DNA of 64,000 nucleotides from contig CAYPST010000004.1 of the NCBI GenBank assembly GCA_964413425.1, positions 1 through 64,000 on the forward strand. Direction: 5' to 3'. The translations under genes were made by a program, and so were the position numbers. Of the stretch, positions 45,031 through 53,704 are shown piece after piece (position 1 is the first letter of the stretch; the number at the start of each line of letters is the position of its first letter). This stretch comes from DATFLS01 sp964413425. GTDB taxonomy: Bacteria > Fidelibacterota > JAANXI01. The notes beneath the pieces are model-generated. The model worked only from the letters and a program-made list of their open reading frames with translations. It was not told the origin of the DNA and did not search any database.

Positions 45031-45226
45031 GATTACCGACAGGCTAAATGATGTACAGAGGAGAGTCTCTCCCCCAACTCCGACCGGCCTTGCCCTCGAC
45101 GGGGCCGGCCACCAGCAGGAGGAGAATAACCATATATATAAATAGTGTTATTAATGTGTGATCCGTGGTTATCTGTGTAAATCTGTGGCTTCTCCTTTAT
45201 GTCATTTTTATTGATTTTTCCCTCAA

Positions 45227-45445
45227 TTACGTCACCGGATGGTGCGGTGTTTTTTTCCGGGATTCTGGTGTTTCTTGTTCAATGGCATCCTTGATCTCCG
45301 AGACGGCAGAGCTAGTGGCATGCCTGAATTCAGAAAGGCTGCGTCCCAGCGATCGGGCCATCTCCGGAAGCTTTTTCCCGCCGAATACCAACAGAATAAT
45401 GAAAAGAATAATCAACAATTCACCGGCACCTATGTTACCAATCAT
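45227..45445 (-). CDS. tatA: Sec-independent translocase component TatA
   Basis: 72 residues. An N-terminal membrane helix (GELLIILFIILLVFGG) leads to the conserved FGGKKLPEMARSLGRSLSEF amphipathic helix, the classic TatA/E start. An acidic and Lys-rich tail follows. It forms the protein-conducting pore for folded Tat substrates; the phosphotriesterase-like protein in this window has a Tat signal. TatC and TatB are not here. Confidence 0.93.
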   Translation of the reverse strand: MIGNIGAGELLIILFIILLVFGGKKLPEMARSLGRSLSEFRHATSSAVSEIKDAIEQETPESRKKTPHHPVT

Positions 45446-45557
45446 GGATACTACTCCTTATGCTCCCGGATACATTATTGCCCGGGAGGAAATATGTTAG
45501 TAAAAAAGAGAAACAATCACAGGTATTCCAAGGACGGATCCGGCAACGGCACTTCTG

Positions 45558-45740
45558 TCAGACATGACCAGAACGTCGTTTGTGGAAGACCTGGGTGATT
45601 CGTTTCTTCCAGTCCTTAAACGAACTATCCGGGTGTGGTTCCTTGGAAGACGACAACAGAAGATAAAAGCTATAAATAAACATGATGACAAATAATACAC
45701 CCAATCCAAAAATCAGTACATAAGTCAGAACCGGGCTCAT
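45558..45740 (-). CDS. Small single-span membrane protein
   Basis: 60 residues. One strongly hydrophobic helix (residues 5-29, YVLIFGLGVLFVIMFIYSFY) is followed by a cytosolic-type, basic tail (KDWKKRITQVFHKRR). GGAG lies eight bases before the ATG. It follows hsp20 and precedes tatA on the same strand, about 110 bp before tatA. Such proteins are common but not characterised. Confidence 0.6.
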   Translation of the reverse strand: MSPVLTYVLIFGLGVLFVIMFIYSFYLLLSSSKEPHPDSSFKDWKKRITQVFHKRRSGHV

Positions 45741-45785
45741 TGAATCATCTCCAACGAATCCGCGCGTTATAAGTCAGAGTGTATG

Positions 45786-45811
45786 GGAAAAAGCCGGTCG
45801 TACGACCGGCT
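45786..45811 (-). terminator. Rho-independent terminator of hsp20
   Basis: A perfect 20-nt palindrome, AGCCGGTCGTACGACCGGCT (45792-45811), followed on the minus strand by TTTTTCCC. It is 28 bp after the hsp20 stop. Confidence 0.85.
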
Positions 45812-45839
45812 GTCCAGTGACTTTCCCGTTCCGCGCGGA

Positions 45840-46301
45840 TTACTTTTTGAATTTTACCGGGATTTGTTTATGCATGGTCTTTTCACTTTTCGGCAGGATG
45901 ATAGTCAGGACTCCGTTTTCATAATCCGCACGGACATCATCATCTTTAATTTCGCTGTCAAAACGGATCATCCGCTGGAAGGAGCCGAACACCCGCTCGT
46001 TGTAGTAGCGGTTCTCTTCTGTTTCTTCCGTTTCAAATTTCTTCTCCCCTTTCAACGTGAGGACGTTATCCTTCAAAGCAATATGGACATCATCCTCGTT
46101 GATGCCGGGGAGTTCGACCGTCAGCACGTATTCCTTTTCTCTCTCGGTGATATCGACAGCGGGTCTCCAGGTGCCGATATTCGACATTTCAGTCCTCTCC
46201 GCGTCCACATCGTCACTGCGGAGCATACGGTTAAAGAGACGATCAAATTCATTCCATGCACTCATGATCTCCCGGGTGGGATTCCATCTCATCAGAGCCA
46301 T
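45840..46301 (-). CDS. Small heat-shock protein, Hsp20/alpha-crystallin family
   Basis: 153 residues. The alpha-crystallin domain occupies about residues 46-150: WRPAVDITEREKEYVLTVEL starts it, ELPGINEDDVHIALKDNVL is the central strand set, and the RSFQR-like block FGSFQRMIRFDSEI and NGVLTIILPK complete it. It holds denatured proteins for refolding. AAAGGAGG sits six bases before the ATG. No CIRCE was seen upstream of it. It faces away from groESL across 530 bp. Confidence 0.95.
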   Translation of the reverse strand: MALMRWNPTREIMSAWNEFDRLFNRMLRSDDVDAERTEMSNIGTWRPAVDITEREKEYVLTVELPGINEDDVHIALKDNVLTLKGEKKFETEETEENRYYNERVFGSFQRMIRFDSEIKDDDVRADYENGVLTIILPKSEKTMHKQIPVKFKK

Positions 46302-46682
46302 AACAGCCTCCTTTCATCTTTTTTTAAGTTGTTATGTAATTTTTAAATCCATCATTCTGGTACTGGCTGTATCCAGTGCTGTGAATTGCTATTCAAAGCC
46401 CGTGCCAGAACCGAGAAGTGATAATTTTGGCAGATCCCGGAGGGATAAAGCAGGTGTCGGGCAGGAGATGGGGTGGTCAATTTGACAGACTGTAGATTGT
46501 GCAGCAGGGGTGTTTATGGGATCAGGAAACCATCCTTTTGTTTTTCTATTTCGACCTCCAACAATTACACCGCCCGGTTTATATATCGAGGTATGTCAAT
46601 TTTACATACTAAAGATGTTATGGCCTGATATTTGTTACTTAAATCATAGTCATTAAAGAGAAAGAATCACTTAAAATATCTC
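46302..46682. other. 380-bp divergent spacer between hsp20 and groES promoters
   Basis: Two similar boxes occur: GTCAATTTGAC (46474-46484 region; perfect 5-1-5 palindrome) and TATGTCAATTTTACATA (46595-46611 region). Each is followed by an A/C-TA-AG word. They could be regulator sites for hsp20 or groESL, but no factor is known to me. No gene or repeat family member lies here. Confidence 0.4.
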
Positions 46683-46711
46683 TTGACAACTAATGTGCGA
46701 TACGCTATATA
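46683..46711 (+). promoter_or_regulatory. Sigma70-type promoter of groES-groEL
   Basis: Consensus -35 TTGACA (46683-46688), 17-nt spacer, -10 TATATA (46706-46711). Confidence 0.85.
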
Positions 46712-46738
46712 TTAGCACTCCGAAGTAAAGAGTGCTAA
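46712..46738. promoter_or_regulatory. CIRCE element (HrcA operator)
   Basis: TTAGCACTC-N9-GAGTGCTAA, a perfect match to the consensus. It starts right after the -10, so it spans the transcription start and would be repressed by HrcA at normal temperature. HrcA is not encoded in this window. Confidence 0.97.
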
Positions 46739-46830
46739 AAGACGGAACGGCAAGGGAAGAGTAGAGTGTGGCAATAGATTGATTGTACAAAGACATGATA
46801 AACATACATATTCATTGAAAGGAGGCACCC

Positions 46831-47115
46831 ATGAAGATCAATCCGTTAGGAGACCGTGTGGTCGTCAAACCCTCGGAAGCCGAGGAGCAGACTGAGGGCG
46901 GGATTATCCTGCCGGATACTGCGAAGGAAAAACCGCAGAAGGGGGAAGTGATTGCGGTGGGTCCCGGGAAAAAATCCGACACCGGTGATACCATTCCCAT
47001 GGAAGTTAAAAAGGGCGATACGGTGATCTACGGGAAATATTCGGGAACAGAGTTCAACTTTGAGGGCGAAGAATATCTCATCATGCATGAAAATGATATT
47101 CTGGCCGTCATTTAA
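46831..47115 (+). CDS. groES: Co-chaperonin GroES
   Basis: 94 residues, the normal size. It starts MKINPLGDRVVVKPSE and ends ENDILAVI. The mobile loop is around EEQTEGGIILPDTAKEKP, which docks on GroEL. It caps the folding chamber of the GroEL ring. AAAGGAGG lies six bases upstream of the ATG. It is the first gene after the CIRCE promoter, with groEL 24 bp downstream. Confidence 0.98.
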   Translation: MKINPLGDRVVVKPSEAEEQTEGGIILPDTAKEKPQKGEVIAVGPGKKSDTGDTIPMEVKKGDTVIYGKYSGTEFNFEGEEYLIMHENDILAVI

Positions 47116-47139
47116 GGGCAGAGAAAGGAGGTTTATACT

Positions 47140-48774
47140 ATGGCAGATAAAATCATAGAATATAATGCGTCGGCCCGCAATGCGTTAAAGAAGGGGGTTG
47201 ACAGATTAGCGAATGCGGTAAAAGTCACATTAGGGCCGCGAGGACGGAATGTGTTACTCCAGAAGTCGTTCGGTGCACCCACCGTAACCAAGGACGGAGT
47301 CACCGTTGCCAAGGAAATCGAATTGCGCGATCATATCGAGAACATGGGCGCCCAGATGGTGAAAGAGGTCGCCTCCAAGACCTCGGATGTGGCCGGTGAC
47401 GGAACCACCACCGCCACTGTTCTCGCCCAATCGATTTTTCACCAGGGACTCCGGAATGTGGCTGCCGGATCCAATTCCATGGAAATCAAGCGGGGACTGG
47501 ATCAGGCATCCCGGAAGGTCGTGGAGTATCTGCGGGACGTCAGCAAAGAGCTCCCGGGCCGTGAAGAGATCTCGCAGGTTGGGGCGATTTCTGCTAATAA
47601 TGATCGCGAGATCGGGGATCTGATCGCCGATGCCATGGATAAGGTCGGCAAAGACGGTGTCATCACCGTGGAAGAAGCCAAAACCCTGGAAACCAGCCTG
47701 GAGCTGGTGGAAGGCATGCAGTTTGATCGCGGCTATCTCTCGCCGTATTTCGTCACCAATCCGGATTCCATGGAAGCAGTGCTGGAAGAGGCGTATATCC
47801 TGATCCATGACAAGAAAATCAGCGGTATGAAGGATTTACTGCCGATTCTGGAGAAGATTTCCCAGATGGGGAAAGCGTTGTTGATCATCGCAGAGGACGT
47901 GGAAGGCGAGGCCCTGGCGACGCTGGTCGTGAACAAGCTGCGCGGCACCTTAAAGACAGCAGCCGTCAAGGCGCCCGGATTCGGCGATCGCCGGAAGGCC
48001 ATGCTGGAAGACATCGCGACTCTCACCGGTGGAACCGTGGTGTCCGAAGAACGCGGATTCAAGTTGGAAAATACCACGGTCGAGTATCTGGGGCAGGCCA
48101 AGAGGATTACTATTACTAAAGACGATACCACTCTGGTGGAAGGCGCCGGCAAGAAAGAGGATATCAAGGGGCGCATCAATCAGCTCAAAGCCCAGATCGA
48201 AGATACGACTTCGGATTATGATCGCGAGAAACTGCAGGAACGGCTGGCAAAGCTGTCCGGCGGTGTGGCGGTCTTGAATGTCGGGGCTGCCACTGAGGTG
48301 GAGATGAAGGAGAAAAAAGCGCGCGTCGAGGATGCGCTGCACGCCACCCGGGCAGCCGTGGAGGAAGGCATCATCCCCGGGGGCGGAGTCACCTACCTCC
48401 GTGCCGTCAAGGTCCTGGATGACTTCGAACTGGAGGGCGATCAGCAGATCGGGGTGACGATTCTTCGCCGGGCGCTGGAAGAACCGGTGCGACAGATTGC
48501 AGTGAACGCCGGACATGAAGCATCCATTGTGGTGCAGAAGATCCTGGAATCGGAGAACACCAATTTCGGATTTGATGCCCAGGAAGAAGAGTTCTGCGAT
48601 CTGGTGAAAGCCGGCATCATCGATCCCACCAAGGTCGCCCGCATCGCGCTGGAAAATGCGGTCAGTGTGGCCGGTCTGCTTCTGACCACCGAATGCGTGG
48701 TGGCGGAGGAAGAGGAAAAAGAGAAGAAGAGCAAGATGCCGGGTGGCATGGATGATATGGAAGGGATGTACTAA
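47140..48774 (+). CDS. groEL: Chaperonin GroEL
   Basis: 544 residues. ATP-driven folding chamber. Motifs are KVTLGPRGRNV, DGTTTATVLA (ATP site), and the EEGIIPGGGVTYLRA and GFDAQEEEF segments in the C-terminal half. The C-terminus MPGGMDDMEGMY keeps a short Gly-Met tail. AAAGGAGG precedes the ATG. A strong terminator follows at 48811. Confidence 0.99.
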   Translation: MADKIIEYNASARNALKKGVDRLANAVKVTLGPRGRNVLLQKSFGAPTVTKDGVTVAKEIELRDHIENMGAQMVKEVASKTSDVAGDGTTTATVLAQSIFHQGLRNVAAGSNSMEIKRGLDQASRKVVEYLRDVSKELPGREEISQVGAISANNDREIGDLIADAMDKVGKDGVITVEEAKTLETSLELVEGMQFDRGYLSPYFVTNPDSMEAVLEEAYILIHDKKISGMKDLLPILEKISQMGKALLIIAEDVEGEALATLVVNKLRGTLKTAAVKAPGFGDRRKAMLEDIATLTGGTVVSEERGFKLENTTVEYLGQAKRITITKDDTTLVEGAGKKEDIKGRINQLKAQIEDTTSDYDREKLQERLAKLSGGVAVLNVGAATEVEMKEKKARVEDALHATRAAVEEGIIPGGGVTYLRAVKVLDDFELEGDQQIGVTILRRALEEPVRQIAVNAGHEASIVVQKILESENTNFGFDAQEEEFCDLVKAGIIDPTKVARIALENAVSVAGLLLTTECVVAEEEEKEKKSKMPGGMDDMEGMY

Positions 48775-48810
48775 TTCCTGTCAGTGGTATCCCAGCGATG
48801 GCAGATCTGA

Positions 48811-48839
48811 AACGCCCCGCACCGGTCGGGGCGTTTTTT
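48811..48839 (+). terminator. Rho-independent terminator of groESL
   Basis: ACGCCCCG pairs with CGGGGCGT around the loop CACCGGT, followed by TTTTTTC. Confidence 0.9.
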
Positions 48840-48905
48840 CTTTGGCAACGAAAGATAAACCATGACAAGAAATAATGTATTGGAACAGGTTGAATCCTGA
48901 CTACA

Positions 48906-49461
48906 ATGATTCTCCCCGACAAATTTCGACAAGCGTTGGTGATTGTCGCCCATCCCGACGATGAAACGTTGTGGATGGGCGGTACGATTTTAATGCAGCC
49001 GGACCGGGAGTGGCACATTTCCAGTCTCTCTCGAAAAGATGATCCCGACAGAGCACCCAGATTTCAACACGTACTCGAGACATTTCATGCCACCGGAGGT
49101 ATGGGAGATCTGGATGATGAGCCCGATCAGCATCCCCTGGAATCTTCGGATGTGCAGGAGACAATCGTTTCACTGCTGCCGCCGCAATCATATGATATCA
49201 TCTTCACCCATAGTCCGCTGGGAGAATATACCCGTCACCGCAGACATGAAGAGGTCTCAAGAGCTGTACTCATTCTCTGGAAACATGGCCGGATCCAGAC
49301 GAATGAAATCTGGCTGTTCGCCTATGAAGACGGGGGAAAGCCTATCTTCCCAGACCGATTCCCGAGGCACACCAGCGTATCGCATTACCGTTCAATCTCT
49401 GGAAGCGGAATCCGGACTGCTGCGCACCACTCCCTTCTGTGAAGATATGAGAAGTTGGTAG
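48906..49461 (+). pseudogene. PIG-L/LmbE-type deacetylase, frameshifted near the end
   Basis: The open frame 48906-49442 (178 residues) starts as a PIG-L enzyme: VIVAHPDDETLWMGGTI (zinc AHPDDE motif), then IIFTHSPLGEYTRHRRHEEV with the catalytic His region. PIG-L proteins remove acetyl groups from GlcNAc-type amines. After FAYEDGGK the family would continue like AYLPRPIPEAH...ALPFNLW, and exactly that is encoded one frame over, right after a GGGGG run (49332-49336). One missing base in that run explains the loss. A further frame in the third phase ends with PFCEDMRSW and TAG at 49461. The short 178-residue product may be inactive; a sequencing error in the homopolymer is equally possible. Confidence 0.65.
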
Positions 49462-49469
49462 AGATCACA

Positions 49470-50954
49470 TCATTTCTGTGCCACCGCTTCGGCTTCCCGG
49501 GCGGGCTGGAGTGCCGATAACAGTTCATCCATGGGAACGGTGACCAACCCGCAGGAGGAATCGGACATGGCGTAGGGCAGCACCAGTTCGTTCTGATGAA
49601 TCATTCCTCCGCAGGAGTAGACGACATTGGGTACGTACCCTTCTCTTTCCGTGGCATGGGGAACGAGAAGCGGGTCCTCAAGCTGCGCAATCACTTTGGA
49701 CGGAGTGTGTAAGTCCAGTAAGGCAGCTCCAATGGAATATTGGCGCATCGGACCGACCCCGTGGGTTAACAGCAGCCAGCCTTCCGGAGTTTCAATCGGT
49801 GAACCACAGTTCCCGATCTGCACCAGCTCCCAGGGATGTCCCGGCGTTTGAATGATTTCCGCATCGTTCCAGACTTCCACGATATCCGACCACATGATGT
49901 ACAGGTTTTCACCGTCGATGCGGGAAATCATGACATACTTCCCATTGATTTTCCTGGGAAAGAGGGCCATTCCTTTATCCTTCACCGAATCGCCGCTCAG
50001 GGTGTTGAAGTAAAACGTTTCGAAATCCGTGGTGCGCAGCAGCATCGGCAGAATGTCGATCCCGTTATAGGCAGTATAAGTAGCATAATATCGAACGGAT
50101 CCATCCGTATCCGTAAAGCGAACAAACCGGGCATCTTCCAGTCCCTTGACAGCTTCCTTGGATACCGGGAAGATCACGCGTTCGGACAGATGCGTTCCTC
50201 GCCGAAACCTCCGCTCATGATTCGACCGGGCAATCCAGTAAATCGTGTTGGTAATATCACGCAGGATAATAGAGGAATCCCGGGTCTGTTTTTCTCTCTC
50301 CAGCACCGTTTGCAATTGCTTAAAGGAGAACTCGTCCGGTAATTGCCTGAAAATGTTTGTGCTCATGCTGTTGCGGAGCCCCATCTCTCGTAATTTCCGG
50401 ACAAAATATTCCTTCTCATAGGACGGCCGCATGGTGATATCCGGCGTTTCGGCGTATCGCAGTACGGGATCGAGGATGGCGTGATTGTACCTGTCCAGAA
50501 TGCCGCTGCGAAATTCGATGGAAGAGATGTGCCCTTCTCCGGTGGCCCGGAAGCTGATAATAAACCGGACTTCACCTTCCTTGATCTTCCGCTGGTTCGG
50601 ATGGGGAACGATGGAGGGATTGAAAAATCCGGCCGCCTCGATGGAATATTCGTGGGTGAAATAGGCCCCGATCAGCAGTTTCCTGGCTTCCGAGAGATTG
50701 TACTGTGGCGGGACGAATTTTTCCACGTGGCGATAATGGCTGCGAAAGACCTTCTCGATATCCCGGTGCCGGTGGGCAAAATCACGGCATATCCGTTCCA
50801 TGAGTGCCGCTGCGCGTTCCTCGGACAGGGAAAGCACCCGGCGAATCACATGCCGGGTCCGTCGCTGGGAACCGGGGTAGTAGAATTTGGTGATGACCCG
50901 GGACGGGTCCGACACGAACTTGGTTTCTTTTCTTCTGACAGTGATCTGGTTCAT
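49470..50954 (-). CDS. GH130-family glycoside phosphorylase/hydrolase
   Basis: 494 residues. GH130 five-bladed propeller pattern: FFNPSIVPHP, RFIISFRATGEGHIS, KGLEDARFVRF with the E-D-x-R motif, NCGSPIETPEGWLLLTHGVG, and GYVPNVVYSCGG. An N-terminal helical extension (1-100) precedes the propeller. GH130 enzymes act on beta-mannosides, usually by phosphorolysis. It is the last gene of a minus-strand run of two GT4 and two GH130 genes, separated from the previous gene by a Family B element. Confidence 0.85.
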   Translation of the reverse strand: MNQITVRRKETKFVSDPSRVITKFYYPGSQRRTRHVIRRVLSLSEERAAALMERICRDFAHRHRDIEKVFRSHYRHVEKFVPPQYNLSEARKLLIGAYFTHEYSIEAAGFFNPSIVPHPNQRKIKEGEVRFIISFRATGEGHISSIEFRSGILDRYNHAILDPVLRYAETPDITMRPSYEKEYFVRKLREMGLRNSMSTNIFRQLPDEFSFKQLQTVLEREKQTRDSSIILRDITNTIYWIARSNHERRFRRGTHLSERVIFPVSKEAVKGLEDARFVRFTDTDGSVRYYATYTAYNGIDILPMLLRTTDFETFYFNTLSGDSVKDKGMALFPRKINGKYVMISRIDGENLYIMWSDIVEVWNDAEIIQTPGHPWELVQIGNCGSPIETPEGWLLLTHGVGPMRQYSIGAALLDLHTPSKVIAQLEDPLLVPHATEREGYVPNVVYSCGGMIHQNELVLPYAMSDSSCGLVTVPMDELLSALQPAREAEAVAQK

Positions 50955-51010
50955 TGTGGCACCTACCCTGTAGAATTGAGTCTGTTTATCCTGGTTTATT
51001 CATAAGTAAT

Positions 51011-51332
51011 AATAGCATACGGGTAAACACAGAAACAGGGGATGATCACAGATTCTCCCCCTCCACATTCAATGTATACAACTGAGTTGAATAGGCAGCG
51101 AATATTTGAAAAGGATCCTACGATGCACCAAACCGATCTCCTCCAGATCCTATACTCCTATCCCAAGGGGTCTCTGCGAGATGTAGCTGGTTGGGTGTTG
51201 GGGTGGAGCCTCTTTTCTTCTAGCCGTAATCTTTATCCCCTGCCCTCCGGCCTTCCTGCTTTTCACTTCTCACATTTCCCGTGTCTGCAATCTGTGTTAA
51301 TCCCTTTTTTCTGTGTTCATCCGTGTGCTATT
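51011..51332. repeat. Family B MITE-like element with 44-bp inverted ends
   Basis: Left arm 51011-51054 (AATAGCATACGGGTAAACAC ... CACAGATT) and right arm 51289-51332 (AATCTGTGTTAATCCC ... CCGTGTGCTATT) are inverted, near-identical copies. Outside the left arm is GGTTTATTCATAAGT, the usual Family B terminus. The right arm contains the stop codon of the GT4 gene. The 230-bp middle has no gene. Confidence 0.8.
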
Positions 51333-53666
51333 CTGTTTTTTCACAGCCGTCTCCTGTTTTTTCCCGCCGTTATGCAGGTGCTCTTTCATCAGGATTTCGT
51401 CCGCCAGGAGGTTATACATTTCCATTAACGAGAGGAGCCAGGAGAGTGTTGATTCGGCTCCCTGGTTCGCATTTGCACCGGTGGGGTGCAACCCGTCGCA
51501 GCAGCCCCCGGTCTGGTAATCATAGAGCTTAACTTCCAGGTCATTCTGACCCAGAAACCAGCCGATGCAGCGTCTGGCTTCCTGTATCCAGCGTTCGTCG
51601 CCGGTGACCCGAAACGCCTCTCCACAGGCCTGGATAAGCCCCAGGATTTCCACCGGCTGCTGGTCGAACGTAGACCGTCCGCTCCACCGCCTGAACCAAT
51701 CGTCATTGCCGATAAGGCTGAGATGTCCCTTGGGACCGGTTTGTTGATCCAGCAGCCATCTGAGCCCCGCCAGTCCGGCATCGAGCATCTCAGGATGGTT
51801 GTGTTTGTGTCCGGTGAGTACCAGCGCCTGACAGAGAATACCATTGGAATAGGTGACTGTCTCTTCGAACCAGGGCCAATCCGGTTTGTGATTTTCCTGG
51901 TATAACCGGAACAGCCGTTCGGACAGTTCGGTGAGCAGATTTTTCACCGTCGCATCCCCCCCATACACGTCAAGATAATTGTGCAGCCCGATACTACTGT
52001 AGGCCCAGGCCCGGGGAGACGTAAACTGTTCCACCACATTCACCACGTCAGTGAACAGGCGGGTTGCACTGTCCCGCAGTGTTTTGTTGGGTGCGGTGTT
52101 CACCGTCACCCCCAGCCCCCAGATCGCCCGGCCATGGGCATCCTCGCTGCCCACTTCGTCCAGCCATTGCCGGTCATACGACATGAAATTCCGGAACCAC
52201 CCCTTTTCCGTGTTAAACGCATGATACAAATAGGCCAGGTAGGTCTTGATCAACGGGATAACGGACTCGTCTCCCAGCAATTTATAGTGCATGCAGCTGG
52301 CAACAAGCGCCCGGGCATTATCATCCACACAGTAGCCATGATCCCTGTCCGGAATGGCGAAAAAGGCATGCTGCAGGATGCCGGTATCATCGGTGAGTGA
52401 GCGCAGGTGCTGCAGGTTGATTTTCGGCAGCTCGTCCAGCACCTTCGGGAAATGATTATCCTCCGGAATGTATACATCCGCTTTTTTCCTGCGATGTGAG
52501 AGGACGTCGCTCGCCAGTCGTACGTATTCCTGAACCACTTTTTCCCAGGTCATGGACCGGCCATAGAGATAGGCTCGTTTTCGCATGGCATTGCGTTCCA
52601 CATCGTCGGCCAGCATCCTGGTCACGGCTTCCGCGAGTGCATTCACCTCTTCAAAAGGCACCAGGTGCCCGCGGTTCTCATCCAGCAGTTCCTCCGCATA
52701 CCAGTAGGGCGTCGAGACGACCGCCTTGCCGGATCCCACCGCATAGGCCAGGGTGCCCGAGGTGATCTGCTCTCTGTTCGGATACGGGGTAACATACAGG
52801 TCGGCTGCGCTGATGTATTCCTTCAGCGTTTCTATGTCGACAAATTGATTATGAAATACGACGTTGGAATGCAGCCCCAGGTGGTCGATCCGTCGCTGCA
52901 GCCTGTGCCGGTATTCTTCCCCACTCGTGCGAAGGATGTGTGGATGGGTGGCGCCCAGAATCACGTAGACCGCATCCGGATGCGCTTCCACGACGTGTGG
53001 CATGGCCTCGATCATCACCTCCAATCCCTTACCCGGGCCCAGGAGTCCGAACGTGAGAATCACCTTCGTATACTGCCACTCGAACTTGTCCTTGTAGAAG
53101 CTGGGATCAACAAAGGGGACATCGTGGATCCCGTGTGGGATGAGACTTATCTGTGATTCCGGGATCCCATAGATGTCGACAAGCATTTGCCTGGCGCGTT
53201 GGGCCATCACCACCAGCTTCTCGGAACGATCGGCGAGCTCCAGGATCACCGCACGTTGTTTAGAGGTCGGATCCTGCAGGACAGTATGCAGGGTTGTGAT
53301 GACGGGCATTTTGACGTTTCGCAGCAGATGGAACAGGTGCGCTCCGTGCTCCCCGCCGAAAATGCCATATTCATGCTGGACCACCAGAACATCAATCTGG
53401 TTGATATTCAGGAAGTCACCCGCCCGGAGATAGTCCCCAGGAATATTGGCACGCAGTTCGAACTTCACTCGTTTCGGGTAGGCATAGCCGGCCTCAATGT
53501 CGTTCATAGCCAGCGCCATAACATTCACCGTGGTGGAGAATTCCCTGGCCATGGTTTCACAGAGATCAGTGGTGAACGTGGCAATGCCGCACCGGCGCGG
53601 CTCGTAATTTCCCAACACCGCCACGGTATTGAGCTGGTCAATCGCAATTTTTCCATTTATGGACAT
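51297..53666 (-). CDS. GT4 glycosyltransferase with C-terminal helical domain
   Basis: 789 residues. Residues 1-400 form a GT-B/GT4 enzyme: GNYEPRRCGIATFTTDL at the start, LVVQHEYGIFGGEHG, LTFGLLGPGKGLEVMIEAM, and TSGTLAYAVGSGKAVVSTPY near the donor site. Residues about 430-770 are a helical barrel-like domain beginning DDTGILQHAFFAIPDRD and GYCVDDNARALVA, seen in other glycan enzymes. The start at 53666 has AGGAGG eight bases upstream. The terminal residues NSTRMNTEKRD and the stop are encoded by a Family B repeat arm. It lies 38 bp after the second GH130 gene. Confidence 0.85.
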   Translation of the reverse strand: MSINGKIAIDQLNTVAVLGNYEPRRCGIATFTTDLCETMAREFSTTVNVMALAMNDIEAGYAYPKRVKFELRANIPGDYLRAGDFLNINQIDVLVVQHEYGIFGGEHGAHLFHLLRNVKMPVITTLHTVLQDPTSKQRAVILELADRSEKLVVMAQRARQMLVDIYGIPESQISLIPHGIHDVPFVDPSFYKDKFEWQYTKVILTFGLLGPGKGLEVMIEAMPHVVEAHPDAVYVILGATHPHILRTSGEEYRHRLQRRIDHLGLHSNVVFHNQFVDIETLKEYISAADLYVTPYPNREQITSGTLAYAVGSGKAVVSTPYWYAEELLDENRGHLVPFEEVNALAEAVTRMLADDVERNAMRKRAYLYGRSMTWEKVVQEYVRLASDVLSHRRKKADVYIPEDNHFPKVLDELPKINLQHLRSLTDDTGILQHAFFAIPDRDHGYCVDDNARALVASCMHYKLLGDESVIPLIKTYLAYLYHAFNTEKGWFRNFMSYDRQWLDEVGSEDAHGRAIWGLGVTVNTAPNKTLRDSATRLFTDVVNVVEQFTSPRAWAYSSIGLHNYLDVYGGDATVKNLLTELSERLFRLYQENHKPDWPWFEETVTYSNGILCQALVLTGHKHNHPEMLDAGLAGLRWLLDQQTGPKGHLSLIGNDDWFRRWSGRSTFDQQPVEILGLIQACGEAFRVTGDERWIQEARRCIGWFLGQNDLEVKLYDYQTGGCCDGLHPTGANANQGAESTLSWLLSLMEMYNLLADEILMKEHLHNGGKKQETAVKKQNSTRMNTEKRD

Positions 53667-53704
53667 AAAAGATTCCTCCTGGTTCTCTTCAAGTATGGAG
53701 CCTC

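Noticed and set aside
45061..45125. Hairpin ACCGGCC...GGCCGG after the methyltransferase/ATP-grasp fusion as a terminator
   Set aside because: The arms pair only over six bases around a long loop and no T-run follows.
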